9,914 bases of DNA, from NCBI GenBank assembly GCA_964344495.1, contig CAYFNI010000084.1:1-9914 (forward strand), given 5' to 3'. Positions 1 through 8,300 of this stretch are shown one piece after another. The translations under genes were made by a program, and so were the position numbers. Source of the DNA: UBA6136 sp964344495 (GTDB lineage: Bacteria > Pseudomonadota > Gammaproteobacteria > Methylococcales > Methylococcaceae). The notes beneath the pieces are model-generated. The model was not told the DNA's origin and ran no database searches. It worked only from the letters and a program-made list of their open reading frames with translations. Every line of letters begins with the position of its first letter. The stretch's first letter is position 1.

Positions 1-47
1 ATTCGGGCGTGCGCGTCCAGCGGCGATAGGCGTTGTATGACGGTCAT
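1..47 (-). CDS. 5' end of a gene after trkA, possibly trkH (partial)
   Basis: On the minus strand an ATG at 47-45 opens 15 codons reading MTVIQRLSPLDAHAR and runs off the left edge. A GAGG Shine-Dalgarno lies about five bases upstream of this ATG, which supports a real start. The gap to the trkA stop is 45 bases, so translation of the two genes is probably linked in one transcript. In several proteobacteria trkA is followed by trkH, the membrane K+ channel subunit of the Trk system, and position suggests that identity. The 15 visible residues contain no diagnostic motif or membrane segment, so the product name is inferred from context only. Confidence 0.4.
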   Translation of the reverse strand, partial: MTVIQRLSPLDAHAR

Positions 48-92
48 GGGTACCTCGCAGGCGAAAGGACGTGAATCTCCGGCAGCGTCAGG

Positions 93-1463
93 CTAGGCCG
101 GCACACCGGAGTTGAACAGGCGTTCGACGTCAGGAATCAGCTTCTTGTCGTGCAGGAACATGATGACGTGGTCGCCGTCCTCAATCACGGTGTCGTGATG
201 GACTTGCAGTACATCATCGCCTCTGACCAATGCCCCCATGACCACCCCTGCGGGGATCCGGATCTGATCCAGCGGCACGCCGATGACGCGTGATTGACCG
301 GCCTCGCCATGGGCAACCATTTCAAGCGCCTCGCAGGCGCCATGCCGCAGGGAATAGACCTGGGCGATATCGCCGCGGCGAATATAGCGCAACAAGGCGC
401 TGATGGTGGACTGCTGGGGTGAGATGACAAGATCGACCTGGCCGGCTTCGACCAGATCGGCGTAGGCATCATTGTTCACAAGACTGATCACCCGCCGCGC
501 ACCGAGCCGCTTGGCCAGCATCCCGGACAGGATATTGGCCTCGTCGTTGTTGGTGATGGCGCAAAAGACATCAGCGCTGTCGATGTTCTCGCTGATCATC
601 AGCTCCTTGTCGGACGCTTCTCCGATCAGCACCGTCGCCCGATTCAGCTGTGCAGCGATTTTCTTGGCGCGACTCGGATCGCGCTCGATCACTTTGACCT
701 GATAGTCGGCTTCCAGTGCCTGTGCCACCCGCTTGCCGACATGACCGCCACCGGCCAGGATAATGCGCTTGTAGGGGTTTTCCGAGCGACGCAATTCCAG
801 CATGACGTCCTTGATTTCCTCCGCCGAAGCGAGAAAAAACACCTCGTCGCCAGGATGAATGATGGTACTGCCGTTGGGCACGATCGCCTGGGCATTACGA
901 AACACGGCCGCGATGCGCGCGTGAAAATGCGGCATGTGCTGGTGCAGTTCGCGAATTTCACGGCCCACCATCGGGCCGCCACGCACTGCGCGGACCGACA
1001 CCATGCGCACCTTGCCGTCGGCAAAATCCAGCACCTGCGAAGCGCCCGGATATTCGAGCAGCCGCTTGATGTAACCGGTGATGATCTGCTCGGGACTGAT
1101 GACGTAATCGATCGGGATCGTTTCCGGCGAGAACAAGCCGGGAAAGCTGAAGTACTCGATGGCGCGAACCCGAGCCACCTTGCGCGGCACCTTGAACAGC
1201 ATATCGGCCATCTGGCAGGCCAGCATGTTGGTTTCGTCATCGGAGGTCGCCGCAATCAGCAGTTCAGCCTCCGCCGCACCGGCCTGCTGCAGGATGTTTG
1301 GGTGTGCCGCATTGCCTTGCACGGTCCGGATATCGAACCTGTCCTGCAGTTTCTGCAGCAATTCATTGTGCAAATCCACCACAACGATGTCATTGCGTTC
1401 GCCCGACAGTCTCGCTACCAGGCTGCTGCCGACCTGTCCTGCTCCCAGAATAATGATCTTCAT
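93..1463 (-). CDS. trkA: Trk potassium uptake system NAD-binding regulatory protein TrkA
   Basis: TrkA is the peripheral cytoplasmic subunit of the Trk K+ uptake system. It binds nucleotides and gates the TrkH/TrkG channel. The 456-residue protein has the usual proteobacterial length and duplicated RCK architecture. The first Rossmann half carries GAGQVG at residues 7-12 with an acidic residue (D30) at the end of strand 2, followed by a TrkA-C domain at about 140-220. The second half carries GGGHVG at 238-243 with E260, followed by a second TrkA-C domain at about 365-450. Both glycine motifs are intact. The ATG at 1463 puts the Rossmann strand right at the N-terminus (MKIIILGAGQ), as in the family. 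The Shine-Dalgarno is weak (GGAAA about seven bases upstream). The gene lies 48 bases after cysQ and 45 bases before a probable trkH start. A possible promoter of its own is listed separately. Confidence 0.96.
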   Translation of the reverse strand: MKIIILGAGQVGSSLVARLSGERNDIVVVDLHNELLQKLQDRFDIRTVQGNAAHPNILQQAGAAEAELLIAATSDDETNMLACQMADMLFKVPRKVARVRAIEYFSFPGLFSPETIPIDYVISPEQIITGYIKRLLEYPGASQVLDFADGKVRMVSVRAVRGGPMVGREIRELHQHMPHFHARIAAVFRNAQAIVPNGSTIIHPGDEVFFLASAEEIKDVMLELRRSENPYKRIILAGGGHVGKRVAQALEADYQVKVIERDPSRAKKIAAQLNRATVLIGEASDKELMISENIDSADVFCAITNNDEANILSGMLAKRLGARRVISLVNNDAYADLVEAGQVDLVISPQQSTISALLRYIRRGDIAQVYSLRHGACEALEMVAHGEAGQSRVIGVPLDQIRIPAGVVMGALVRGDDVLQVHHDTVIEDGDHVIMFLHDKKLIPDVERLFNSGVPA

Positions 1464-1491
1464 CGTTGAGTTTCCGTGCCGATGGCGGCGA

Positions 1492-1500
1492 ATTGTATCA
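1492..1500 (-). promoter_or_regulatory. Possible extended -10 promoter for trkA
   Basis: The minus strand reads TGATACAAT here, which fits the extended -10 pattern TGnTAnnnT with one mismatch to TATAAT. It ends about 28 bases before the trkA ATG. No recognisable -35 box lies 16-18 bases upstream, where the sequence is the GC-rich inverted repeat at 1501-1520. Extended -10 promoters can work without a -35, so this could give trkA and the next gene expression independent of cysQ. The assignment rests on motif and position only. Confidence 0.3.
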
Positions 1501-1520
1501 ACCCGCCTGCCTCAGCGGGT
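1501..1520 (-). repeat. Short inverted repeat over the cysQ stop codon
   Basis: Two 6-base arms (ACCCGC / GCGGGT) enclose an 8-base spacer that contains the cysQ stop codon. The repeat directly abuts the possible trkA extended -10. In RNA it could form a small GC-rich hairpin, but there is no following U-run, so it does not look like an intrinsic terminator. It could be a weak operator or chance in GC-rich DNA. Confidence 0.25.
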
Positions 1521-2363
1521 GATGGAGGGAGCCTCGAGGTGTCGCCAGCCATCAATGCCATCCGCGCACGCCAGCCAGCGGGGGCTGTGTGTCGCTGCCA
1601 CGATGAAATAGGGATTGAGCAGCGACGCTTTCGTGTTGTACCGCAACGGCTGCCCCTGAAGATCAAGCACAACGCCCCCGGCCTGCTCGACGACACATTG
1701 CGCCGCCGCAGTATCCCACTCCGATGTCGGGCCCAGACGCGGATAGAGATCGGCGCGGCCCTCGGCGACATAGCAGAATTTCAGCGAACTCCCCACCGGC
1801 ACCATTTCATGCTCACCCAGTCGCTGCAGGTATCGGCTCATGTCGTCGCTCCCATGCGACCGGCTGCCTACAACCCGACAGGGCTGGGCCGACGGTTGGA
1901 CGACGCCCAGTCTGGTCGGAGGATGATCATCGACCTGCCGGAAGGCACCGACGCCCTCGGCAGCGAAATAGGTCACGCCTCTCGCCGGCACATCGACCAC
2001 ACCCAGCACCGGCACATGACGATGAATCAGCGCCACATTGACCGTGAACTCACCGTTGCGCTTGAGAAACTCCTTGGTGCCATCCAGAGGGTCGATGAGC
2101 CAGTAGGTGTCCCAAGTGGCACGCGTTTCGAACGGCAGGGCCTTGGCCTCCTCGGACAGGATCGGCACGCCATCCGCGAGTTGCGCGAGTCCGTTGACGA
2201 GGCAGTGGTGCGAGGCGAGATCGGCCTGTGTCAGCGGCGAATGATCGACTTTTTCGCTCAGAAGTTCAGCCGCGGGATAGATCGACATGATCTCTCGCCC
2301 TGCGTCGCGGGCCAGGGACACCACGGAATCCAGGAGACGGGAAGGTTCAATCGGTATAGACAT
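1512..2363 (-). CDS. cysQ: 3'(2'),5'-bisphosphate nucleotidase CysQ (inositol monophosphatase family)
   Basis: CysQ removes the 3'-phosphate from PAP (3'-phosphoadenosine 5'-phosphate), and in some assays PAPS, and so clears the by-product of sulfate assimilation and acyl-carrier-protein phosphopantetheinylation. The 283-residue protein is of normal length and shows the metal-dependent phosphatase motifs in order: SEE at residues 70-72, DPLDGT at 91-96 followed by KEF, GSSLK at 191-195, and EWDTAAAQ at 215-222. The acidic residues of these motifs coordinate the catalytic metals, and all are present. The KEF after DPLDGT separates CysQ from inositol monophosphatase proper, which usually has TNF or similar. 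No signal peptide is seen, so it is probably cytoplasmic or membrane-associated. The ATG at 2363 has only a weak Shine-Dalgarno. The gene starts 31 bases after the permease stop and ends 48 bases before trkA. Confidence 0.94.
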   Translation of the reverse strand: MSIPIEPSRLLDSVVSLARDAGREIMSIYPAAELLSEKVDHSPLTQADLASHHCLVNGLAQLADGVPILSEEAKALPFETRATWDTYWLIDPLDGTKEFLKRNGEFTVNVALIHRHVPVLGVVDVPARGVTYFAAEGVGAFRQVDDHPPTRLGVVQPSAQPCRVVGSRSHGSDDMSRYLQRLGEHEMVPVGSSLKFCYVAEGRADLYPRLGPTSEWDTAAAQCVVEQAGGVVLDLQGQPLRYNTKASLLNPYFIVAATHSPRWLACADGIDGWRHLEAPSITR

Positions 2364-2394
2364 CGAAGCAGCTCACGGTAAGGACGGACATAGC

Positions 2395-3948
2395 TCAATC
2401 AATCGTCGGTGACGAACAGGACGGCCAGCGATGCAGCACGCCCAGCAACAGGGCCATGAGGCCATAGGAAACCGCAAATCCAGGCGCCGCATTCAGCCCG
2501 AAGTGATTCTCGACACCGGTGGCCGTAATCCGATGCGCATGGATGACACCGACCCACGACAGACCCGCAGCGGCCAGAGCCCAGCCGGCGGCCCGGTCGA
2601 ACCGGCGATCGATCACATGAGCCAGAATCGCCGCCAGAAGACTCGCACTGAACACAAAACCTTGACTGAGCGAAATCAGGCCATGGATATAGAGATCGCT
2701 GCCAAACCGGTCAAGGGTGGCCGCCAGGGTGGTACCGGCGGCACGCAAGGCGGCTTCGATCAGCAATAATCCCCAGGCCGCCAGCGCTGGCAACAGGCCG
2801 ATGCTGACCGCCAGGGCATGGCGAGCGGGCGTATCCTGATACGCTTGAGCCATGATGATCAGTCCGATCCACACCAGAATGCCGAGCGTAGCCTCCAGCG
2901 GAATCCAGTGCACAACCAGCGCATAGCCGCCGCTGAAACAAAGCATGGCTATCACGGCCGCATTGAGTGTGGAATACCCCTCCCCTGCCCCCATCTGCTT
3001 CCAGGCCGGGTGCCCAATGTAGATCGTCGTTGGAAAGGCACTGCCGAACCCTGCCGCCACCAGCGAGCCGACCCCATTGGCCAGCAGGGACACACGGGTT
3101 TCATAGCGATCGCCGGCTGCCTCGGCACTCTCGAGATTCTGCAGGGAGCCAATGATGTTTAGTAGACCCATCGGAAGAATGACGGCCAGATAACGCCACA
3201 CCCGCGGATCCTGCACTGCCAATCCGAGCGCATCGAAGGCCGGTTGCGGCAGGTGCCAGCCCAGCGTTGCCGACACCATCGCCGGTGTAGGTGCCGACGG
3301 CAGCGCCAGCCAGCGGCTGATGGCGGCCATCAGGATGCCGAGCAGAACCGCCACCAGCCCACCTGGCAGGCCCAACGGCAGGCGCACGCGGCCGGCATAA
3401 ACCACCACCAGAAACAGCAGCGGAACCAGCGCAATCAGGGGTGTCGCGAAGATCTGGAAAGCAAATCCCATGGCGATGAACGTCACGGCAATGCCCGCCA
3501 GCGCAGACAACAGGGCGGCCCGTGGCATCTGACGCCGCAGCCAGTCAGCCACAAACGCCCCGATCACCTCCATCATCGCGTTGATCAGGCAGGCGACGAG
3601 GCCGACGCGCCACGCCAGTTCACCCTCACCGGTTTCACGATAGACCGGCCCCATGATCAGGAAGATAAAGGCCATCAGGCTGACCGTATTGATGCCATAC
3701 GGCAAGGCCGTGACATCGTCACGACCAGTCCGGCGGGCCAACTGGCGCGCCTGCCAGGCATAGAACAGATTTCCGAATACCACCGAAAGGGCGGCACCCG
3801 GAAGAATTTTCCGGGCAATCAGCTCGGGAGGAAACCCGCACACGGCGCCCCCCAAAACGGCAATCAGCATGATTTGCAGCAGATTATCGACAAACAGGCC
3901 AAAGAAGCCGTCGAGGTCTCCGCGTCGAAAACGAAGCGCACCCGTCAT
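2395..3948 (-). CDS. NCS2/AzgA-like nucleobase permease family protein
   Basis: This is a 517-residue polytopic inner-membrane protein with roughly 12-14 hydrophobic stretches. The family signature is clearest at about residues 254-330. A helix (LAVILPMGLLNIIGSLQNLES) is followed by EAAGDRYETR, then a glycine-rich re-entrant segment GVGSLVAAGFGSAFPTT and a polar stretch ending in STLNA. This order matches the region of AzgA-type NCS2 xanthine/uracil/purine permeases that begins with GTL...AG and continues into the substrate-site helix. An ALPYGINT motif at 81-88 also fits. The substrate cannot be read from sequence, since the usual AzgA substrate residues are not obviously conserved. The ATG at 3948 has only a weak upstream GGA. 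It heads a group continuing into cysQ after 31 bases. Purine or adenine-nucleotide salvage beside a PAP phosphatase would make sense, but that is inference. Confidence 0.8.
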   Translation of the reverse strand: MTGALRFRRGDLDGFFGLFVDNLLQIMLIAVLGGAVCGFPPELIARKILPGAALSVVFGNLFYAWQARQLARRTGRDDVTALPYGINTVSLMAFIFLIMGPVYRETGEGELAWRVGLVACLINAMMEVIGAFVADWLRRQMPRAALLSALAGIAVTFIAMGFAFQIFATPLIALVPLLFLVVVYAGRVRLPLGLPGGLVAVLLGILMAAISRWLALPSAPTPAMVSATLGWHLPQPAFDALGLAVQDPRVWRYLAVILPMGLLNIIGSLQNLESAEAAGDRYETRVSLLANGVGSLVAAGFGSAFPTTIYIGHPAWKQMGAGEGYSTLNAAVIAMLCFSGGYALVVHWIPLEATLGILVWIGLIIMAQAYQDTPARHALAVSIGLLPALAAWGLLLIEAALRAAGTTLAATLDRFGSDLYIHGLISLSQGFVFSASLLAAILAHVIDRRFDRAAGWALAAAGLSWVGVIHAHRITATGVENHFGLNAAPGFAVSYGLMALLLGVLHRWPSCSSPTID

Positions 3949-4012
3949 TCGCTGTTCGATCCGTCAGGATGATAAAAGCAGGAATGATGGCAGAGCTTGA
4001 TCAGCAAGGACA

Positions 4013-4050
4013 AGCCATGGCTCGACGGGTTACTCCGGCGAGCCATGGCT
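4013..4050. repeat. Perfect 12-bp inverted repeat built from two copies of palindromic AGCCATGGCT
   Basis: The arm AGCCATGGCTCG (4013-4024) is followed by a 14-base spacer and its exact reverse complement CGAGCCATGGCT (4039-4050). Each arm contains the self-complementary 10-mer AGCCATGGCT, so the element is at once an inverted repeat and a direct repeat of a palindrome, with centres 28 bases apart. It starts 18 bases after the stop of the HPPD-like gene and lies 65-102 bases upstream of the permease ATG. As RNA it could form a 12-bp hairpin ending the Anbu operon, but no U-tract follows (TTGTCCTTGC). As DNA it resembles two operator sites for a dimeric regulator of the permease-cysQ-trkA group. 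The structure is certain, the function unknown. Confidence 0.8.
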
Positions 4051-4068
4051 GGCAGGCAGTGTCGAACC

Positions 4069-5289
4069 TCACGGGTCCGCTTGAACGCCCTCTTCCAGAC
4101 CGGCGGCATAGGTCAAGCGCGCCACGTTGTCGCGGGTGAAGAATCCCTGGAAGTCGCCGAACCGCTGTACATACTCGATGATGAGTGAGGAGAAATCGGA
4201 CGCCGACGAGAAGATCTGCTTCAAGCCCTCGCTGCGCGAACCGATGGTATCCAGCAGGAAGCCCTTGCCCTGCCCCGAGATGGCATCGACCACGATGTCG
4301 ATGTATTCCTTGCCGTCACGCTGGCCATCCTTAACCTCAACGGCAATATGGTGCAAGCGCGGCCCATAGTTGCGAACGAAGGATTCGGTCGGACTCGGCA
4401 GGTGATCGAGATGATTGACGCAATAAGGGTGGTTGTTGGCCGTGAAGACTTTCGCCGGACTCACCGACTCCGGCACCTGACGGATGCTTTTGGTGACATT
4501 GGTCGAAGAGTTCTGATCCTTGATGTCGTAACTGCCCCAGTAGTAGTAACTGGAGAGGGCCAGATATTCCAGCAGCGCGGCTTCACGGTTCTGGCTGTAG
4601 ACCCGGGTAGCCAGATGGTCGACCGGACATAAGAACTCCCTGATCCCCAGTCGCTCCTGCATTTCCTTGCCGCGGTCATTGGCAGCCTGCGCCGCCGGAG
4701 AGATGATGCAGTCGCCGTGCTGATAGACCCGGATGCCATCGACCGGGCGTTCCATGTAGCCGACGACATTCTGGGTATAAGGCGAGGGTTTGGACAGACT
4801 GACATTCAGGGGCAGATCCAGGTCAGCCAGCTGTCCGACCTGGAAGAACCGGAACTCGCGCTGCTGCTGCAAGGCTACGACCTGGTGGCGATCTTCGACC
4901 AGCAGGATTTCTCCCAGATAGCGGCTGTGGGGCCGACGACTGCCGACGGGATACAGGTCGTTCAGGCTGCGAAAAATATCGCTGTAACCGTGGTCCTTGG
5001 GTTCGCGCAACAGGATGTCCGGCGACTGCATGTCGATTCGCAGTACATGGGTCAGATGCTTGGGACTATCAAGCGTCACCAGGTACTGATAGGGCGTCAT
5101 CAGAGCCAATTCGGCGATGTACTCGACCGAATTGCCCGGCTCGACGCTGATCATCATGGCTTCGATGCCGCCGATCATCTCGGTAAGGCCGGAGCGGTCG
5201 CGTGCCTCAAGCAGGCGGGGGAGATACTCCTCGAAAAACTGGGAATTTTTCTTGTCGCCGAAGCGGGGCATGGCCGTGGAACAGTACAT
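4069..5289 (-). CDS. Uncharacterised VOC/HPPD-like protein downstream of the Anbu cluster
   Basis: The C-terminal half of this 406-residue protein looks like a vicinal-oxygen-chelate dioxygenase of the 4-hydroxyphenylpyruvate dioxygenase type. PVDHLATRV (H225) is followed by a stretch typical of the first VOC module, RLHHIAVEV (H314) resembles the HPPD second-histidine strand, and LIIEYVQR (E372) resembles the HPPD metal-ligand glutamate strand, followed by QGFF..NVARL as in the HPPD C-terminus. These three residues could form a 2-His-1-carboxylate Fe(II) site. The H314-E372 interval is shorter than the corresponding interval in true HPPD. The N-terminal 200 residues match nothing I recognise. 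It is therefore not called hpd, and substrate and reaction are unknown. The ATG at 5289 has a strong AGAGAGGA Shine-Dalgarno six bases upstream and lies 20 bases after the transglutaminase stop, so the two are very likely co-transcribed. No signal peptide or membrane segment is seen. Confidence 0.7.
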   Translation of the reverse strand: MYCSTAMPRFGDKKNSQFFEEYLPRLLEARDRSGLTEMIGGIEAMMISVEPGNSVEYIAELALMTPYQYLVTLDSPKHLTHVLRIDMQSPDILLREPKDHGYSDIFRSLNDLYPVGSRRPHSRYLGEILLVEDRHQVVALQQQREFRFFQVGQLADLDLPLNVSLSKPSPYTQNVVGYMERPVDGIRVYQHGDCIISPAAQAANDRGKEMQERLGIREFLCPVDHLATRVYSQNREAALLEYLALSSYYYWGSYDIKDQNSSTNVTKSIRQVPESVSPAKVFTANNHPYCVNHLDHLPSPTESFVRNYGPRLHHIAVEVKDGQRDGKEYIDIVVDAISGQGKGFLLDTIGSRSEGLKQIFSSASDFSSLIIEYVQRFGDFQGFFTRDNVARLTYAAGLEEGVQADP

Positions 5290-5309
5290 CGTCGATCCTC
5301 TCTCTGGGT

Positions 5310-8300
5310 TTAAGGCTTCCTGCGCAAATCGAGCGTCATCGGGAAGCGCGAATTGATGGGTTCGTCACGCAGACGCAGTGGGCCGGGTGTGTGCCCGTGA
5401 TCCCAGAACCGGGCCCGGCGGCGGGCCTCGGCCTCGTTGGCGTTGACCGGGAACGTGTCATAGTTGCGACCGCCCGGATGGCTGACATGGTAGGTACAGC
5501 CGCCGATGGCGCGGCCGTTCCACGCATCGACCAAATCGAACACCAGCGGCGCATGAATGCCGATCGTCGGATGCAGGGCCGAAGGCGGTGCCCAGGCCTT
5601 GAAGCGGACGCCTGCCACAGCCTCACCCGGGACGCCGGTCGGGTGCAGCGGCACCCGGCGACCGTTGCAGACGACCTGATGGCGACTGCCGGTCATGCCG
5701 GTCACCTTGATCTGCAGGCGCTCGACCGAAGAATCGACATAGCGCGAGGTGCCGCCGCCACTGACTTCTTCACCGAGCACATGCCAGGGTTCGATGGCCT
5801 GACGCAGTTCAAGCTGGATGCCGTCATAGGCAACCGTGCCGTAGCGGGGAAAGCGGAACTCCAGAAACGGTGCAAACCAGGCGTCATCGAACGGATAGCC
5901 ACTGCGTCGCAGATCACGCACGATGTCGAGCACATCCGCTTCAATGAAGTGCGGCAGCATGAAGCGATCGTGCAAGGCCGTATCCCAATACACCAACCCG
6001 CTGTCATGTGGGGTTTTCCAGAAGCGCGCCACCAGCGTCCGCAACAGCAGTGACTGCAACAGACTCATGCGGTAGTGCGGAGGCATTTCGAAAGCGCGCA
6101 GCTCGAGCAGTCCCAGGCGACCGGTGGCGGAATCCGGCGAATACAGCTTGTCGATGCAGAATTCGGCCCGGTGCGTGTTGCCGGTCATATCGATCAGCAG
6201 GTTGCGGAGCAGCCGGTCGACCCGCCATGGCTGTGCCGTTTCAACCCCCGGTTTGAGGTGTTCGCTCATTTGCTGGAAGGCGATGTCCAGCTCATACAGG
6301 TTGTCATCACGCGCTTCATCGACGCGCGGCGCCTGGCTGGTGGGACCGATAAACTGGCCCGAGAACAGGTAGGACAGTGCCGGGTGCTGTTGCCAGTAGG
6401 TCACGAGGCTGCGCAGCAGATCGGGTCGACGCAGGAATGGGCTGTCTGCTGCGGTAGCTCCACCAAGCGTGATGTGATTGCCGCCACCGGTGCCGGTGTG
6501 ACGACCATCGAGCATGAATTTTTCCGTCGCCAGTCGCGTCTGGCGGGCATCCTCGTACAAATCGCGTGTGCGTTCCTCAAGCAACTCCCAGGTCGCCGAT
6601 GGGTGGATATTGACTTCTATGACGCCGGGATCGGGTGTCACGGACAGCGACAGCAACCTCGAATCACGGGGAGGCGGGTAGCCTTCAAGACGTACCGGAC
6701 ATTTCAGTTCGGCCGCACAGGACTCGATCAGCGCGACCAGTTCCAGCCAGGCTTCGAGGCGCGTCAGCGGCGGCAGGAATGCATACAGGCACCCGTCTCG
6801 AACCTCCAGCACCAGCGCCGTATGGATGATGGCGCGGGGTTCTGGATCCGTATCGAATGCCTCGTCGCTGGATACCGCCTTGATCGGGGGATAGCCACTG
6901 GGCAGCGGCTCACGGGCTTCAAACGGATCCGGTGGCCAGTCGTGCTCAAAGTCCTCCGGTGCGACCCACGGCAGACTGGCCAGCGGCAGGCGCAGGCCCA
7001 TGGGCGAATCGCCAGGGAGCAGATACAGTCGATCGTGCTGCAAGGGCCAGCGGCTGGAGCGCCAGCGCAGCCCACCCGCCGTCAGTACGGCCTTGAGCGG
7101 CAACACATGTCCAATCGTGCTGGCCAGACCGGTGCGCAGTTGTCGCGCCAGCGTCTTGCGAGCCATCGAGTCGGCAAGATCCACCGCGTGCGGATCGAGG
7201 TTGGTCGGCAAGCGGCTTTCCTCGTCCAAGGCCCGCCAGGGATCTTCATAGGCCGGCTGGAGATAGCCGGGGTGCAGCCCCAGACGATGACAGAGCAGCG
7301 TTCCAAACGGGCTGGACATCTCGCTGTCGAGCGCAGTCTTGGACGGATCAGCCACCAGCGCCGCATCGCGCCAGACCGGCTGGCCGTCAGCGCGCCAGTA
7401 GAGATTGAGCGCCCAACGTGGCAGGGGCTCGCCGGGATACCACTTGCCCTGTCCGAAGTGAAGCGCAGAACCAGGCGCGAAGCGGGTCCGCAGCCGGTGC
7501 AGGAGCTGGTTGGCCAAGGCCCATTTCTGTTCCCCCAAGGCGGTCGTATTCCATTCCGCCCCGTCCATGTTGTCGGCCGATACGAAAGTGGGCTCGCCCC
7601 CCTGGGTGAGTCGGACATCGCCGTCGCGAAGCTCCTCGTCGATGCGGAGGCCGAGTGCACGAATCGCGTCCCATTGTGCTTCCGTATAAGGCCGGGTCAC
7701 GCGCGGATCCTCATGGATGCGCGTAACGCTCATGGTGACATCAAGCTGGGCCTCGCAGAGGCTGGTCATGCCAATGACCGGTGCGGCCGAGGTCGGCAAG
7801 GCCGAGACGGCCAAAGGAATATGGCCCTCCCCGGCCAGCAGGCCGGAGGTGGCATCCATGCCGATCCAGCCCGCCCCCGGAATGTAGGCTTCGCACCAGG
7901 CATGCAAATCGGTGAAGTCGGACTCCGGGCCGGCGGGCCCATCCAGCGGTTTTTCGTCCGCGGCCAGCTGGATCAGATAGCCCGATACAAAACGGGAGGC
8001 GATACCAAAGTGCCGCAGTACCTGCGCCAGCAGCCAGGCGCTATCCCGGCAGGAGCCGGACTGGCGGGCAAGGGTTTCTTCCGGGGTCTGTACACCGGGT
8101 TCCATCCGAATCAGATAGGAGACCGATTGCTGGACCCGCTGATTCAGCATGACCAGCAGATTGGTCGTGTTGATGCCGGCCGGTATGGCCCGCCGGCATG
8201 CGTTCAGCCAGTCGCCGAAGAGTGGAGTAGCGGGTTCAGTTTCCAAAAACGGTGCCAGTTCCGCCAACAGGCCATCTGGATAGGCAAATGGGAAATGTTC

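Noticed and set aside
3949..4012. A sigma-70 promoter for the permease using a TATCAT -10-like box on the minus strand (about 3968-3973).
   Set aside because: No -35-like sequence lies at a suitable distance and there is no TGn extension, so the match is too weak to annotate.
4013..4050. Calling the inverted repeat a canonical intrinsic terminator.
   Set aside because: The arms are strong, but the minus-strand sequence after the stem (TTGTCCTTGC) has no U-run, so it is listed as a repeat of unknown function.
4069..5289. Naming the VOC-like gene hpd (4-hydroxyphenylpyruvate dioxygenase).
   Set aside because: Only the C-terminal half resembles HPPD, the ligand spacing differs, and no tyrosine-catabolism genes lie nearby.
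741..5313. Other long plus-strand frames at 741-1469, 1476-2381, 3244-3972 and 4717-5313.
   Set aside because: Each is codon-aligned and antisense to trkA, cysQ, the permease or the HPPD-like gene, the same artefact as above, with no domain or family resemblance.
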